The notes: generated by a model not told the origin, from the letters alone. Positions 8,435-16,452 are shown, counted from the first letter of the stretch. The stretch is DNA of 64,000 nucleotides from Aquimarina sp. AU58 (GCF_900312745.1 NZ_OMPD01000014.1:1488001-1552000); one strand, 5' to 3'. Made by a program: numbers and translations.

Positions 8435-10027
8435 TTAGGAAGGTAAAGATATATTTCTTTTTCGTCTGGTTACAGAAAAAAGAAATATAAAAATCGATAA
8501 AAATATAGAAACTCTAGCCAGGTAATTTCCTGCTTTTACGTAGAATGTGATTTTATCATTTGTAACAAGGGTTCCTTTTAATGCTCCTTGTTTTTCATAA
8601 TCTAATTTTACTACAATATTTCCTGTTTGGTTAATAATAGCAGAAATTCCGGTATTGGCACTTCGTGCAATGCTTCTTCTTGTTTCAATAGCTCTTAGTC
8701 TGGCATAAGATAAGTGTTGTCTATGTCCTTGAGTATTACCCCACCAGGCATCATTAGTAATAATTGCCAGAAAACTCGCTTTATTTCTAATATACCCAGT
8801 GGCAAATTCTCCATATATACTCTCATAACAGATTAAAGTTCCTACTCCAATACTATCTTTAGAGAAGAACACTTCTCTATCTTCTTGCGTAGTTTTCTTG
8901 GCGACCGTTCCGCCAAGATCAATCATGGCATCACCCAAAATAGGTTTTAAAATACTTTGGTATGGGAAATTTTCTACACCAACAACTAGTTTGCTTTTGT
9001 GATATAACTCATCAGTTCCGTCGGGACGAACAAAAAATGCAGAATTATAGTCATCATAATAAATGCCTTCTTTATAAGTGTTCGTTTGTTTACGAATTTT
9101 ATCAGGATCATTAAATACATCTATTAATGATATTCCTGATAATACATTTGCATTGGGATATTGGTTAAGTATTCGTTGTGCAGTTTTTTTAGCAATAGAG
9201 ATAGAGAAATTAGTAAGTCTGTTATTGTCTGCAAAAACAGTTTCTGGAGCAATAATAAAATCTGTTTTTGAAGTAGCAACGGTATTGGTTAATGAGTCTA
9301 ATAATTTACCTATTCGGGTATCTGTGGTGTTATACTTTTCTGTATAGGGATTTATGTTTGGCTGTAGAATAACCACTTCGATATTGCTACCTTTTTCTTT
9401 ATACGTTTTTAGAATAATAAATGATATTACAATAGGGATTAGAATAATCAATCCATTACGAATCGCAGATCTGTACAGAATAGCTTTATCCTTATGTTCT
9501 TTAAAAAGCAGTATGCTTTTAAAAATACTAATGTTAATGATCCAGATCCAAAGCGTACCACCAAAAGTTCCTGTGTATTCGTACCATTGTACCCAGGAGG
9601 TAAAGCTTGCGAATCCATTACCCAGGTTAAGCCAGGGCCAGGAAAACTCCCATTGTAAGTGCGTATATTCAAAAGTCATCCAAAAGCAAACCAGAAATAT
9701 ACTACTAATCGTAAATGTGGTTCTTTTGGCAACAATGTGATAAATCAAAAATACCAAAGTCATCACAAGGCTATTTACAATTTCTGCAAACCACATACCA
9801 AACGCAGTAGAATTATAGATCCACCAGGTGGTAATTATATTCCAAATAAAAAAGGTGAGAAAAGCAAAGGCAAAAACCTGGCTTTTACTGTATTTATTTT
9901 TGCGAATGTTATATTCTGCAATCAAGAGAGGAACAAACCCAAAAAATAGAAATAAAGGAAAACCATAGGTCGGCCAGCTAATGGCGAGTAAAAGACCTGA
10001 AATAATACACAATATGATGTTTCTCAT
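8435..10027 (-). CDS. lnt: Apolipoprotein N-acyltransferase
   Basis: A 530-residue inner-membrane enzyme that N-acylates the N-terminal cysteine of lipoproteins, the last step of their maturation. About six N-terminal membrane segments (residues 1-210) are followed by a periplasmic carbon-nitrogen hydrolase domain. The catalytic triad is recognisable: Glu in IIAPETVF, Lys in YHKSKLVVG and Cys in GTLICYES. A last hydrophobic helix (about residues 500-520) anchors the C-terminus. The length is normal. The gene converges on the lectin-like gene with 10 bp between them and is followed upstream by the peptide island. It would serve the many lipoproteins in this window. Confidence 0.92.
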   Translation of the reverse strand: MRNIILCIISGLLLAISWPTYGFPLFLFFGFVPLLIAEYNIRKNKYSKSQVFAFAFLTFFIWNIITTWWIYNSTAFGMWFAEIVNSLVMTLVFLIYHIVAKRTTFTISSIFLVCFWMTFEYTHLQWEFSWPWLNLGNGFASFTSWVQWYEYTGTFGGTLWIWIINISIFKSILLFKEHKDKAILYRSAIRNGLIILIPIVISFIILKTYKEKGSNIEVVILQPNINPYTEKYNTTDTRIGKLLDSLTNTVATSKTDFIIAPETVFADNNRLTNFSISIAKKTAQRILNQYPNANVLSGISLIDVFNDPDKIRKQTNTYKEGIYYDDYNSAFFVRPDGTDELYHKSKLVVGVENFPYQSILKPILGDAMIDLGGTVAKKTTQEDREVFFSKDSIGVGTLICYESIYGEFATGYIRNKASFLAIITNDAWWGNTQGHRQHLSYARLRAIETRRSIARSANTGISAIINQTGNIVVKLDYEKQGALKGTLVTNDKITFYVKAGNYLARVSIFLSIFIFLFSVTRRKRNISLPS

Positions 10028-10331
10028 AAAAAAAGCTTCCTTATTAATAACGAAATTAAACTTATTTAGTTACAATTAATATAATTGAATGTTTCTTTTT
10101 TGTAACGTTTAGTAATGGGTAGTCTTTTAAGTGCTCAAACTAGCAATTTGATATAATTCTTTGCAATGTGATATTTACGAAATTGATTACTTAAAACTAT
10201 ATTTTATTTTGAAGGGTATAGAGTTACTTTTTTTAATTTCTTTTCTAGTTTTTTTATGTTTTGATAGCTTAGTCTTTGTGAAATTTATAGCGGTCAAAAT
10301 TTATAAATTCATACCTCGTTTTTAGTGGTGT

Positions 10332-10448
10332 ATGGCTAATATTCTTGTATTTCTACTAGCCTTTATACTATATTTGATTCGGTTATTAATACTTGTTTTA
10401 TGCATTGGAATCACTGTCAGGAAAAAGAAAAGTAAAGGCTTCAATTAG
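10332..10448 (+). CDS. Candidate 38-residue single-span membrane peptide
   Basis: A short frame from an ATG encodes about 27 hydrophobic residues followed by a basic tail (VRKKKSKGFN), the layout of a small membrane peptide with its C-terminus inside. It lies in the 0.7-kb gap between lnt and the first double-glycine peptide gene. Small basic-tailed membrane peptides sometimes act as immunity proteins beside bacteriocin-like genes, but nothing in the sequence proves translation. It could be a chance frame in AT-rich DNA. Confidence 0.25.
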   Translation: MANILVFLLAFILYLIRLLILVLCIGITVRKKKSKGFN

Positions 10449-10669
10449 AGCAATAATATATCTGTTGTGTGAAGAAATACTTTCAATTGTATTCCATGAA
10501 TATTAGTAAATGGGCAATCACATCTAAAAAGAGGATGACCTATCAGATTTGATTTTCTTTATCTAAGATCTTGATGAAAAAAACACATCAGTCGATGACT
10601 CCTAAAAAAAGAAATGTAAGCAGTATCATAAACAAACAAAGCTCTAAAATGAGCTTTGAATATAAAAAC

Positions 10670-10707
10670 ATTCTCTCGCGAGGAATAGACACACATGGTG
10701 AGTGTCT
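10670..10707 (+). promoter_or_regulatory. Two-hairpin leader, copy 1
   Basis: Hairpin 1 (10670-10686) has ATTC, a bulged T and CTC paired with GAG-GAAT; hairpin 2 (10687-10707) is AGACAC, a 9-base loop and GTGTCT. The two are directly adjacent, and hairpin 2 ends 41 nt before the peptide start at 10749. The same arrangement occurs at 11301-11339 and 11956-11993. It could be an mRNA leader or, for hairpin 2, a palindromic DNA operator. Confidence 0.55.
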
Positions 10708-10748
10708 TAAAATGTTCATCACAACTGTAAATATTGAATATTTAAATT

Positions 10749-10937
10749 ATGAAAAAATCAATTTTAAACATAGGAAGAGCTTTAAGTAAAGAAGCGCAAA
10801 GAACAATTAATGGAGGAGGCCCGAATGATATAGAAAGTATATATGGCCCTCATGAATGTTCAATGTGTACTGATGGACACCGTTGTTATTATGATGTAGA
10901 TGGTAATGGATATTGCACAGCTGAGACGGATGATTAA
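10749..10937 (+). CDS. Double-glycine-leader Cys-rich peptide precursor 1
   Basis: A 62-residue precursor. The leader (residues 1-23, starting MKKSILNIGRALSKEAQ and ending INGG) is nearly the same as in the two following genes and matches bacteriocin-type GG leaders cut by C39-peptidase ABC exporters. The 39-residue mature part is acidic with four cysteines (37, 40, 46, 56; spacing C-x2-C-x5-C-x9-C) and ends TAETDD. Even Cys numbers suggest disulfides after export; modification enzymes are not adjacent. The start at 10749 fits the leader family. The mature product could be a bacteriocin, signal or secreted effector. No exporter gene is adjacent; the nearest is about 27 kb away in the grasp-with-spasm operon. 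Confidence 0.8.
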   Translation: MKKSILNIGRALSKEAQRTINGGGPNDIESIYGPHECSMCTDGHRCYYDVDGNGYCTAETDD

Positions 10938-11300
10938 CTGATCCCTAGATCTTAAAATATTTTTATTTGATGTTGAAAAATCACCGTTTTTGAAGGTGGT
11001 AATGTCTAAAAAGCTCAGTCATTTTTTAAGAACTTAATAAAATTTCTCTAAGTACATGATAAAAAAGTTATAGATTGATATTAATTATTGATTTCCAACA
11101 AAATATATTGTTTTTGTTACCCTAGTTCTTCGATCTAGCTCAGGATAAACTAAAGGCTAGGATTCATCTTGATATAGTGTTATTAATAGTGGATTTACTC
11201 TTTTTTATTACGGGCTTGGAAGAAAATAATTGGTGTACTATTATTTCATTCTATATATGAAAATATAAAGTGTTTTTTAAAGCTTTTGTATTATAAAAAT

Positions 11301-11339
11301 ATTCTTTTGGTAAAGAATAGATACAAATTGTAAGTGTCT
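11301..11339 (+). promoter_or_regulatory. Two-hairpin leader, copy 2
   Basis: Hairpin 1 (11301-11318) is a perfect ATTCTTT/AAAGAAT stem; hairpin 2 (11319-11339) is AGATAC/GTGTCT with one G-U pair and the same 9-base loop length as copies 1 and 3. There are 40 nt from hairpin 2 to the start codon at 11380. Confidence 0.55.
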
Positions 11340-11379
11340 TAAAACAGTTGTCGTAAAAAATAATATTAAAACTTATATC

Positions 11380-11544
11380 ATGAAAAAATCAATTTTAAAC
11401 TTAGGGAAAACTTTAAGTAAAGCAGAACAAAAATCAATTAATGGAGGTATTGCCTCGTATTTATGTACTCTAGGAGATCCTTGTTATATTTTTATAGGAG
11501 CAATATGTACAGATGTATGTATGCATGATCCTGAAGGGAGGTAG
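11380..11544 (+). CDS. Double-glycine-leader Cys-rich peptide precursor 2
   Basis: A 54-residue precursor. The leader (residues 1-23, MKKSILNLGKTLSKAEQ...INGG) is almost identical to that of precursor 1. The 31-residue mature part has four cysteines (29, 35, 43, 47) and a hydrophobic centre (CYIFIGAIC), and ends PEGR. The start follows the conserved two-hairpin leader at the same distance as in the other cassettes, which supports real expression. Expected fate is export and cleavage after the GG by a C39-type ABC exporter; the function is unknown. A terminator follows at 11630. Confidence 0.75.
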   Translation: MKKSILNLGKTLSKAEQKSINGGIASYLCTLGDPCYIFIGAICTDVCMHDPEGR

Positions 11545-11629
11545 CATGTAAAATTAATTCTACATATATGTCTGCAAGTAAACAATCATTGTTTTAGAGT
11601 TCATATTACTGTAGGGTATTGATAACCTG

Positions 11630-11668
11630 GCTGAGTTGCTTTTTACTAAAAAGGAACTCAGCTTTTTT
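11630..11668 (+). terminator. Terminator after peptide precursor 2
   Basis: An 8-bp perfect stem (GCTGAGTT / AACTCAGC) is followed by six T residues, 85 bp after the stop of precursor 2. A weaker CACC/GGTG hairpin lies at the matching place after precursor 1 (about 10982-10999). Confidence 0.7.
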
Positions 11669-11955
11669 AAAAACGTACTAAAGTTTTTCTAAGTGCCTGA
11701 TAAAAAGTTATACGTAAATATAAATTACTTTTTTTCAATAAGATATATTATATTAGTTGTGTTTTATTACCCCAACCCCTCAGCCTAACTTTGGATAAAC
11801 TGAGGACTAGAATCCATTTTGATATATAGTATTATTAATAGTGGGTTTACTCTTTTTTATTACGGATTTGGAAGAAAACAATTGATTGTTTCATTCAAAA
11901 TATGAAAGTATAAAATGCTTTTTATGGCTTTTATGTTATTTGTATTAGCAATAAT

Positions 11956-11993
11956 ATTCTTTTATAAAGGATAGACACAAACGATGAGTGTCT
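11956..11993 (+). promoter_or_regulatory. Two-hairpin leader, copy 3
   Basis: Hairpin 1 (11956-11972) pairs ATTCTTT with AAAGGAT (one G-U pair); hairpin 2 (11973-11993) is AGACAC/GTGTCT with a 9-base loop. Hairpin 2 ends 40 nt before the ATG at 12034, the same spacing as in copies 1 and 2. Confidence 0.55.
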
Positions 11994-12033
11994 TAAAATG
12001 GTTGTCGTAAAAAATAATCTTAAAACCTGTATC

Positions 12034-12228
12034 ATGAAAAATCACATTTTAAACTTGGGTAAAGTTTTAACCAAAACGCAACAAAAACAAATTAATGGAG
12101 GAGGAGGGCACCCAGAATGCTATTCTCATCAGGATTGCCCTGGATCAATGGGCTGTTGTAACGAGGGAAATGGCGAACTGGGTCTTTGTATGGTATTTGA
12201 GCAATATATAAAATATTGTAATATATAA
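12034..12228 (+). CDS. Double-glycine-leader peptide precursor 3, six Cys
   Basis: A 64-residue precursor; the ATG at 12034 is preferred over an in-frame ATG at 11998 because it gives the shared leader (residues 1-23, MKNHILNLGKVLTKTQQ...INGG) and the conserved 40-nt distance from the hairpins. The mature part has cysteines at 29, 35, 41, 42, 52 and 62: C-x5-C-x5-CC-x9-C-x9-C. That order (C, C, CC, C, C) is the one used by inhibitor-cystine-knot peptides; whether it folds so is unknown. The first four Cys region resembles precursor 1. No modification enzyme or exporter is adjacent; a terminator follows at 12291. Confidence 0.78.
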   Translation: MKNHILNLGKVLTKTQQKQINGGGGHPECYSHQDCPGSMGCCNEGNGELGLCMVFEQYIKYCNI

Positions 12229-12290
12229 ATGATTAATAGTTAATAGAGAAGACTAATTATCTTTTTTCTTGTCAAAAAAGTTAAACGCAT

Positions 12291-12329
12291 AAGCACTGAT
12301 GTTTTTTATAAAGATATCGGTGCTTTTTT
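12291..12329 (+). terminator. Terminator ending the peptide island
   Basis: An AAGCACTGAT / ATCGGTGCTT stem (one G-U pair) is followed by a T tract about 60 bp after precursor 3. Confidence 0.7.
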
Positions 12330-12530
12330 GTGATAAATAATCATGAACTCATTTAGTTTTTTTCGATGTACTAAATTCCAAATATATTTAATCAGGGGTT
12401 AGGATACTATGACAGAATTTGATGTTATAATCAACGATTTGTGATTGCTAGAATGATTCTTTTTTGGTTAGAAACTATTATCAGATAAAGTATCCATTTA
12501 GTTTACTATTTTTACACAAAATCAGACTTC

Positions 12531-13301
12531 ATGTTTATTAAAAGACAAATTCCAAACTTCATTACACTTCTCAACCTTTTTTGCGGATGTATTGCTGTTA
12601 TTTTTGCTGTTTTGGGGCAATTAGAATTTACTGCATTGTTTGTAATGCTAGGTATAGGGTTTGACTTTTTTGATGGTTTTGCAGCCAGAATATTAGATGT
12701 TAAGAGTGAATTGGGGTTGCAACTTGATTCTTTGGCAGATATGGTTACCAGTGGGGTTGCACCTGGTATTGTGATGTATCAATTGTTATCTCAAGTTTTT
12801 GGGAAACCATTTTATGTAACCCCTGGTTCTTGGAATTCTGAACAGATTTTAGCGAGTTTTGATATGTCTTATGTATCCTTGCTGGGTTTGTTAATAACCT
12901 TGGCTTCCGCATATCGATTAGCTAAATTTAATATAGATACTCGTCAAACTACTTCATTTATTGGTTTGCCCACACCAGCAAATACATTATTAATTGTTAG
13001 TTTGCCATTAATACTCAAGTTTCAGCAAGAACCCTGGATTTTAGAAATTATCCTTAATAAATGGTTTTTGATAGGGTTAACTATACTAAGTTGTTATTTA
13101 CTTAATGCCGAGATTCCTCTATTTGCTTTAAAGTTTAAGAATTGGAGGTTTGCAGAAAATAAGGTTCGTTATATTTTTATAATACTTACCATTATTTTAA
13201 TTTTATTCTTAAAATTTATAGCAATACCTTGTGTAATATTACTTTATATTTTGATGTCTTTATTTTTCAAAGAAAAAAGCGGATCGGAGAATAGTTTTTG
13301 A
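12531..13301 (+). CDS. pssA: CDP-diacylglycerol--serine O-phosphatidyltransferase
   Basis: A 256-residue membrane enzyme that makes phosphatidylserine, the precursor of phosphatidylethanolamine, from CDP-diacylglycerol and L-serine. The CDP-alcohol phosphotransferase signature D-G-x2-A-R-x8-G-x3-D-x3-D is complete near residues 47-68 (FDGFAAR...GLQLDSLAD). The N-terminus 'IPNFITLLNLFCG' is family typical, and about seven hydrophobic helices follow. The length is usual for PssA type II. It converges with lptB, 46 bp apart. This neighbourhood (pssA beside the lptB-tatC-kdsD operon) recurs in flavobacteria as I recall. Confidence 0.9.
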   Translation: MFIKRQIPNFITLLNLFCGCIAVIFAVLGQLEFTALFVMLGIGFDFFDGFAARILDVKSELGLQLDSLADMVTSGVAPGIVMYQLLSQVFGKPFYVTPGSWNSEQILASFDMSYVSLLGLLITLASAYRLAKFNIDTRQTTSFIGLPTPANTLLIVSLPLILKFQQEPWILEIILNKWFLIGLTILSCYLLNAEIPLFALKFKNWRFAENKVRYIFIILTIILILFLKFIAIPCVILLYILMSLFFKEKSGSENSF

Positions 13302-13347
13302 TCAATTTTTTAGGATAAGACTTAAAAATCAAGTACTCGTATTATTA

Positions 13348-14088
13348 TTAAAAATTCAATTTCTTTTTTCTAAGCTCGAAATTTTGCCCCAGATAAACTT
13401 TACGTACCATTTCATCTTCGGCCAATTCTTCGGGAATACCAGCTTTTAGAATACTTCCTTCAAACATCAAATAGGTTCTATCTGTTATAGCAAGAGTTTC
13501 CTGTACGTTATGATCCGTAATCAGAATACCGATGTTTTTATCTTTTAATTGGGCAACAATACGTTGTATATCTTCTACAGCTACTGGATCTACCCCGGCA
13601 AAGGGTTCATCCAAAAGGATAAAATTGGGATCTGTAGCCAGTGCTCTTGCTATTTCTGTACGACGGCGCTCACCACCACTTAGGAGATCACCACGGTTTT
13701 TACGGATATGCCCTAAGCCAAACTCTTCGATAAGTGCTTCCATTTTATGCAATTGCTCTTTTTTAGAAAGCTTGGTGAGCTGAAGTACACTTAAGATATT
13801 ATCTTCGATACTTAATTTTCTAAAGACAGAAGCTTCCTGAGCCAAATAACCAATACCATTTTGGGCACGTTTATACATTGGATATTTGGTAATATCGGTA
13901 TTGTCTAACGTAATTTTTCCTCCATTAGGCTTTACCAAACCAACAATCATATAAAAGGAGGTTGTTTTACCGGCACCATTTGGTCCCAGAAGCCCAACAA
14001 TTTCTCCCTGATTCACTTCCAGAGAGATTCCTTTTACTACTTTTCTACCTTTATATGATTTTACAAGATTATCTGCTTTTAACTTCAT
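13348..14088 (-). CDS. lptB: LPS export ABC transporter ATP-binding protein
   Basis: A 246-residue ATPase that powers LptFG-driven extraction of lipopolysaccharide from the inner membrane. Walker A GPNGAGKTT (residues 35-43), the Q-loop in GYLAQEASVFRKLS (an LptB hallmark), signature LSGGERRR, Walker B FILLDEPFAGVDP and switch His in ITDHN are all present, as is the C-terminal AEDEMVRKVYLG stretch typical of LptB. It is the last gene of the minus-strand run kdsD-tatC-CMD-lptB, 80 bp after the CMD gene. With kdsD (Kdo pathway) it gives the operon an LPS theme. Confidence 0.93.
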   Translation of the reverse strand: MKLKADNLVKSYKGRKVVKGISLEVNQGEIVGLLGPNGAGKTTSFYMIVGLVKPNGGKITLDNTDITKYPMYKRAQNGIGYLAQEASVFRKLSIEDNILSVLQLTKLSKKEQLHKMEALIEEFGLGHIRKNRGDLLSGGERRRTEIARALATDPNFILLDEPFAGVDPVAVEDIQRIVAQLKDKNIGILITDHNVQETLAITDRTYLMFEGSILKAGIPEELAEDEMVRKVYLGQNFELRKKKLNF

Positions 14089-14168
14089 ATCAGAATGACT
14101 TCTTTATATCGGGGGTGTTGCTAAAATGAGCTGGTAAATTTACATTATTCTTTTTAACTACTATATAC

Positions 14169-14519
14169 TTAAGAAGCTTTTGCTTCAAGTGCGTCCCAAA
14201 ACTCATAAGCGCGACGTAAATGAGGGATAACGATAGTACCTCCTACCAGGGTAGCAATACTAAGAGATTCGACTACTTCTTCTTTGGTTAACCCTTCTTT
14301 ATGACAGGTTTCAAGATGATAGCGTACACAATCGTCACAGCGCAATACTACAGAAGCTACTAACCCTAATAATTCTTTTGTTTTTACATTTAGAGCACCT
14401 TCCATATAGGCATTGGTATCCAGGTTAAAGATTCTCTTAATTATTTTATTATTGTCCTCCAGAATACGAGAATTCATTTTCTCTCTGTAGCTGTTGAATT
14501 CGTCAACTATATCACTCAT
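14169..14519 (-). CDS. Carboxymuconolactone decarboxylase family protein (AhpD-like)
   Basis: A 116-residue all-helical protein. The CxxC pair with its downstream histidine (CDDCVRYHLETC, about residues 60-71) is the AhpD-type redox centre, so a peroxidase or disulfide-reductase-like role is more likely than ring-cleavage metabolism. The EExxE-like segment LTKEEVVESL precedes the helix. Its ATG overlaps the tatC stop codon by 4 bp, meaning translational coupling inside the kdsD-tatC-CMD-lptB operon. The electron donor is unknown. Confidence 0.82.
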   Translation of the reverse strand: MSDIVDEFNSYREKMNSRILEDNNKIIKRIFNLDTNAYMEGALNVKTKELLGLVASVVLRCDDCVRYHLETCHKEGLTKEEVVESLSIATLVGGTIVIPHLRRAYEFWDALEAKAS

Positions 14520-15355
14520 TTAGATTGTTTTTGTAATTTTTTCTTTTCTTTTTTTATAACAGCTTTAGATATAAAAATACTTACCTCGTATAATATTAAA
14601 ACCGGAATAGCAACAATAACCTGACTAGCAATATCAGGTGGTGTAATTACGGCAGAAAGTATTAATACAATTACTAAAGCAAATTTTCTGTATTTCCTTA
14701 AGAACTCAGGAGTAACTAACCCTACTTTGGTAAGGAAAAACATAATAACAGGAAGTTCGAATATTAGACCACAAGCTATTACTGAAGCTCTTACCAGTGC
14801 TATATAGCTATCAATATCAAATTCGTTAAGCACCTCTTTACTCACTTGATATCCTCCTAAGAAATTAATGGATAATGGGGTGATCACGTAGTATCCAAAA
14901 AGTACTCCCAGAAAAAATAAACAAGAACAGATAATAATAAATCCTTTAGAATTCTTTTTCTCTTTATCATATAATGCTGGAGAAATAAATCTCCAGAATT
15001 CATATAGTACATATGGAAATGCTGCAATGAAACCTGCTGTTATAGAGGTCCAGATGTGAACAGAGAATTGACCGGCTACTTTTCTGCTTTGTACACTGAA
15101 AGGTAATTCTTTAAAGCATAAACTTTCATCTAAACCTAGAAGTTTAGATAAATTACAGAGACCATTATAGGTAGGGAAATCTGGTTTTTTTGGACCAAAA
15201 ATCAAGACGTCAAAGATAAATTCTTTTGATATAAAAGCTATGATTCCGGCAATGAGTACTGCAACAGTAGCTCTAATTAAATGCCAGCGTAGCTCTTCTA
15301 GATGATCTAGAAAAGACATAGACTGAGGGTTTTTTTGAGTAGTGTTGTCAGCCAT
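14516..15355 (-). CDS. tatC: Sec-independent protein translocase TatC
   Basis: A 279-residue inner-membrane protein, the receptor of twin-arginine signal peptides. The N-terminus has the hallmark FLDHLEELRWHLIRA (about residues 15-29), and six hydrophobic helices follow, with PFVLYEFWRFISPALY-type loop sequence and the late SAVITPPDIASQ motif. It carries an insertion of about 35 residues after TM1 with two cysteines (near 65 and 77), commonly seen in Bacteroidota TatC. Its start overlaps the kdsD stop by one base. No tatA/B gene is adjacent. Confidence 0.93.
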   Translation of the reverse strand: MADNTTQKNPQSMSFLDHLEELRWHLIRATVAVLIAGIIAFISKEFIFDVLIFGPKKPDFPTYNGLCNLSKLLGLDESLCFKELPFSVQSRKVAGQFSVHIWTSITAGFIAAFPYVLYEFWRFISPALYDKEKKNSKGFIIICSCLFFLGVLFGYYVITPLSINFLGGYQVSKEVLNEFDIDSYIALVRASVIACGLIFELPVIMFFLTKVGLVTPEFLRKYRKFALVIVLILSAVITPPDIASQVIVAIPVLILYEVSIFISKAVIKKEKKKLQKQSK

Positions 15356-16323
15356 TATAAAATACCTTCTCTCATTAAATCATGAATGTGTAGCAGTCCC
15401 ACATATTTACCATCTTTTTCTGCTAATAATTGAGTTATTGAGTTCTCCTCTAATTTTTCAAGAGCATCAACTGCCATAGCATCATTATCAATACGTTTGG
15501 GATTAGGAGACATAATATCTTTAGCGATCAAACCTTCGAAAGAAGAAGCCCCTTTTGTTAGCATTCTACGCAAATCTCCATCTGTTATAATACCAAGGAT
15601 AGTCCCGTTTTCTGTAACCGCTGTGGCTCCTAGTCTTTTTTCTGTCATTTCAACAATTACACTATTTATATTAGATTCTGGAGATACTTCGGGTTTTTCA
15701 TTTTGAGATGTAATATCACTTACTCGAAGATATAATTTTTTCCCCAATGCGCCCCCTGGATGATATTTGGCAAAATCCCTGCTAGAAAATCCTTGTAGGT
15801 GTAATAAGCATACTGCAAGTGCATCTCCTATAACTAGTTGCGCAGTGGTACTTGTTGTAGGGGCTAAATTATTTGGGCATGCTTCTTTTTCTACATAGGC
15901 ATGCAATACGTAATCAGCTTCCTGACCTAAAAAAGACTCTTTATTAGCTGTAATACCAATTAAAGGGTTTTTGAAATTTTTAATCAAAGGAACCAGAACT
16001 TTTATTTCTGGAGTATTACCACTTTTAGAAATACAAATAACGATATCATCTTCGAGAATATTTCCTAAATCACCATGAATGGCATCGGCAGCATGCATAA
16101 AAACTGCAGGAGTACCTGTAGAATTCATTGTAGCAACAATTTTGGTGGCAATAATAGCGCTTTTACCTATACCAGTGATAATAACTCTACCTTTTGAGTT
16201 ATGTATCGTTTCTACAGCATCAGAAAATTCTTTATCAATGAGCTCTTCTAAGTGGGCAATTGCACGAGCTTCCTCGGCAACAGTTTTTTTAGCATATGAA
16301 ATTATAGTGTCCTGGGTGTTCAA
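15355..16323 (-). CDS. kdsD: Arabinose-5-phosphate isomerase, KpsF/GutQ family
   Basis: A 322-residue enzyme converting ribulose 5-phosphate to arabinose 5-phosphate, the first step of Kdo synthesis for LPS. An N-terminal SIS sugar-isomerase domain (about residues 40-180) shows VIITGIGKSAIIATKI and ISKSGNTPEI, with the APTTSTTAQLVIGDALA and FAKYHPGGALG segments of KpsF; two CBS domains (about 205-320) follow. It is the first gene of the minus-strand operon, with a TACCTTTG promoter element about 54 bp upstream and the divergent recQ promoter beyond it. Confidence 0.92.
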   Translation of the reverse strand: MNTQDTIISYAKKTVAEEARAIAHLEELIDKEFSDAVETIHNSKGRVIITGIGKSAIIATKIVATMNSTGTPAVFMHAADAIHGDLGNILEDDIVICISKSGNTPEIKVLVPLIKNFKNPLIGITANKESFLGQEADYVLHAYVEKEACPNNLAPTTSTTAQLVIGDALAVCLLHLQGFSSRDFAKYHPGGALGKKLYLRVSDITSQNEKPEVSPESNINSVIVEMTEKRLGATAVTENGTILGIITDGDLRRMLTKGASSFEGLIAKDIMSPNPKRIDNDAMAVDALEKLEENSITQLLAEKDGKYVGLLHIHDLMREGIL

Positions 16324-16376
16324 AATTTAAAAAATTTTCGTGTTATAAATAAAGATTTTACTATCTTTAATTTACG

Positions 16377-16384
16377 CAAAGGTA
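16377..16384 (-). promoter_or_regulatory. -7 promoter element of the kdsD operon (TACCTTTG)
   Basis: An exact TAnnTTTG match on the minus strand, 54 bp before the kdsD start codon. It sits back to back with the recQ element at 16445. Confidence 0.65.
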
Positions 16385-16444
16385 TACAATACCTTATTAA
16401 TTTTAAATAGTGATAAAAAAAAGCGTATTAATTTATGCTTTGTT

Positions 16445-16452
16445 TATCTTTG
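16445..16452 (+). promoter_or_regulatory. -7 promoter element of recQ (TATCTTTG)
   Basis: An exact TAnnTTTG match on the plus strand, 107 bp before the recQ start, in the 235-bp divergent spacer. Confidence 0.6.

Larger units (their letters stand above)
11011..11544 (+). repeat. Duplicated cassette, unit A
   Basis: This stretch aligns with 11655-12228 over its whole length: a downstream CTCAG/T-tract segment, 'CTAAGT..CTGATAAAAAGTTATA', a GGATAAACT-containing palindromic segment, 'TATTAATAGTGG.TTTACTC', the two-hairpin leader and a peptide gene. By eye the non-coding part is about three quarters identical, while the mature peptide parts differ strongly. Cassette 1 shares only the leader and gene. 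The unit spacing is about 630-655 bp. Confidence 0.7.
11655..12228 (+). repeat. Duplicated cassette, unit B
   Basis: Homologous to 11011-11544 in order and content, including the palindromic GGATAAACT segment (CCTCAG...CTGAGG near 11774-11801), the two-hairpin leader and the peptide gene. Small indels account for the longer unit. Direct tandem duplication followed by divergence of the mature peptide is the simplest explanation. Confidence 0.7.

Noticed and set aside
9354..9740. 128-codon plus-strand frame inside lnt
   Set aside because: It is antisense to a well-supported gene with all catalytic residues, and its translation has no recognisable feature.
10571..10789. 72-codon frame overlapping the first peptide gene
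   Set aside because: It runs through the conserved two-hairpin leader in another frame and overlaps the peptide start; nothing in it is conserved in the other two cassettes.
11998..12033. Upstream in-frame start for peptide precursor 3
   Set aside because: It would add 12 residues not shared with the other leaders; the ATG at 12034 restores the common leader and the 40-nt spacing.
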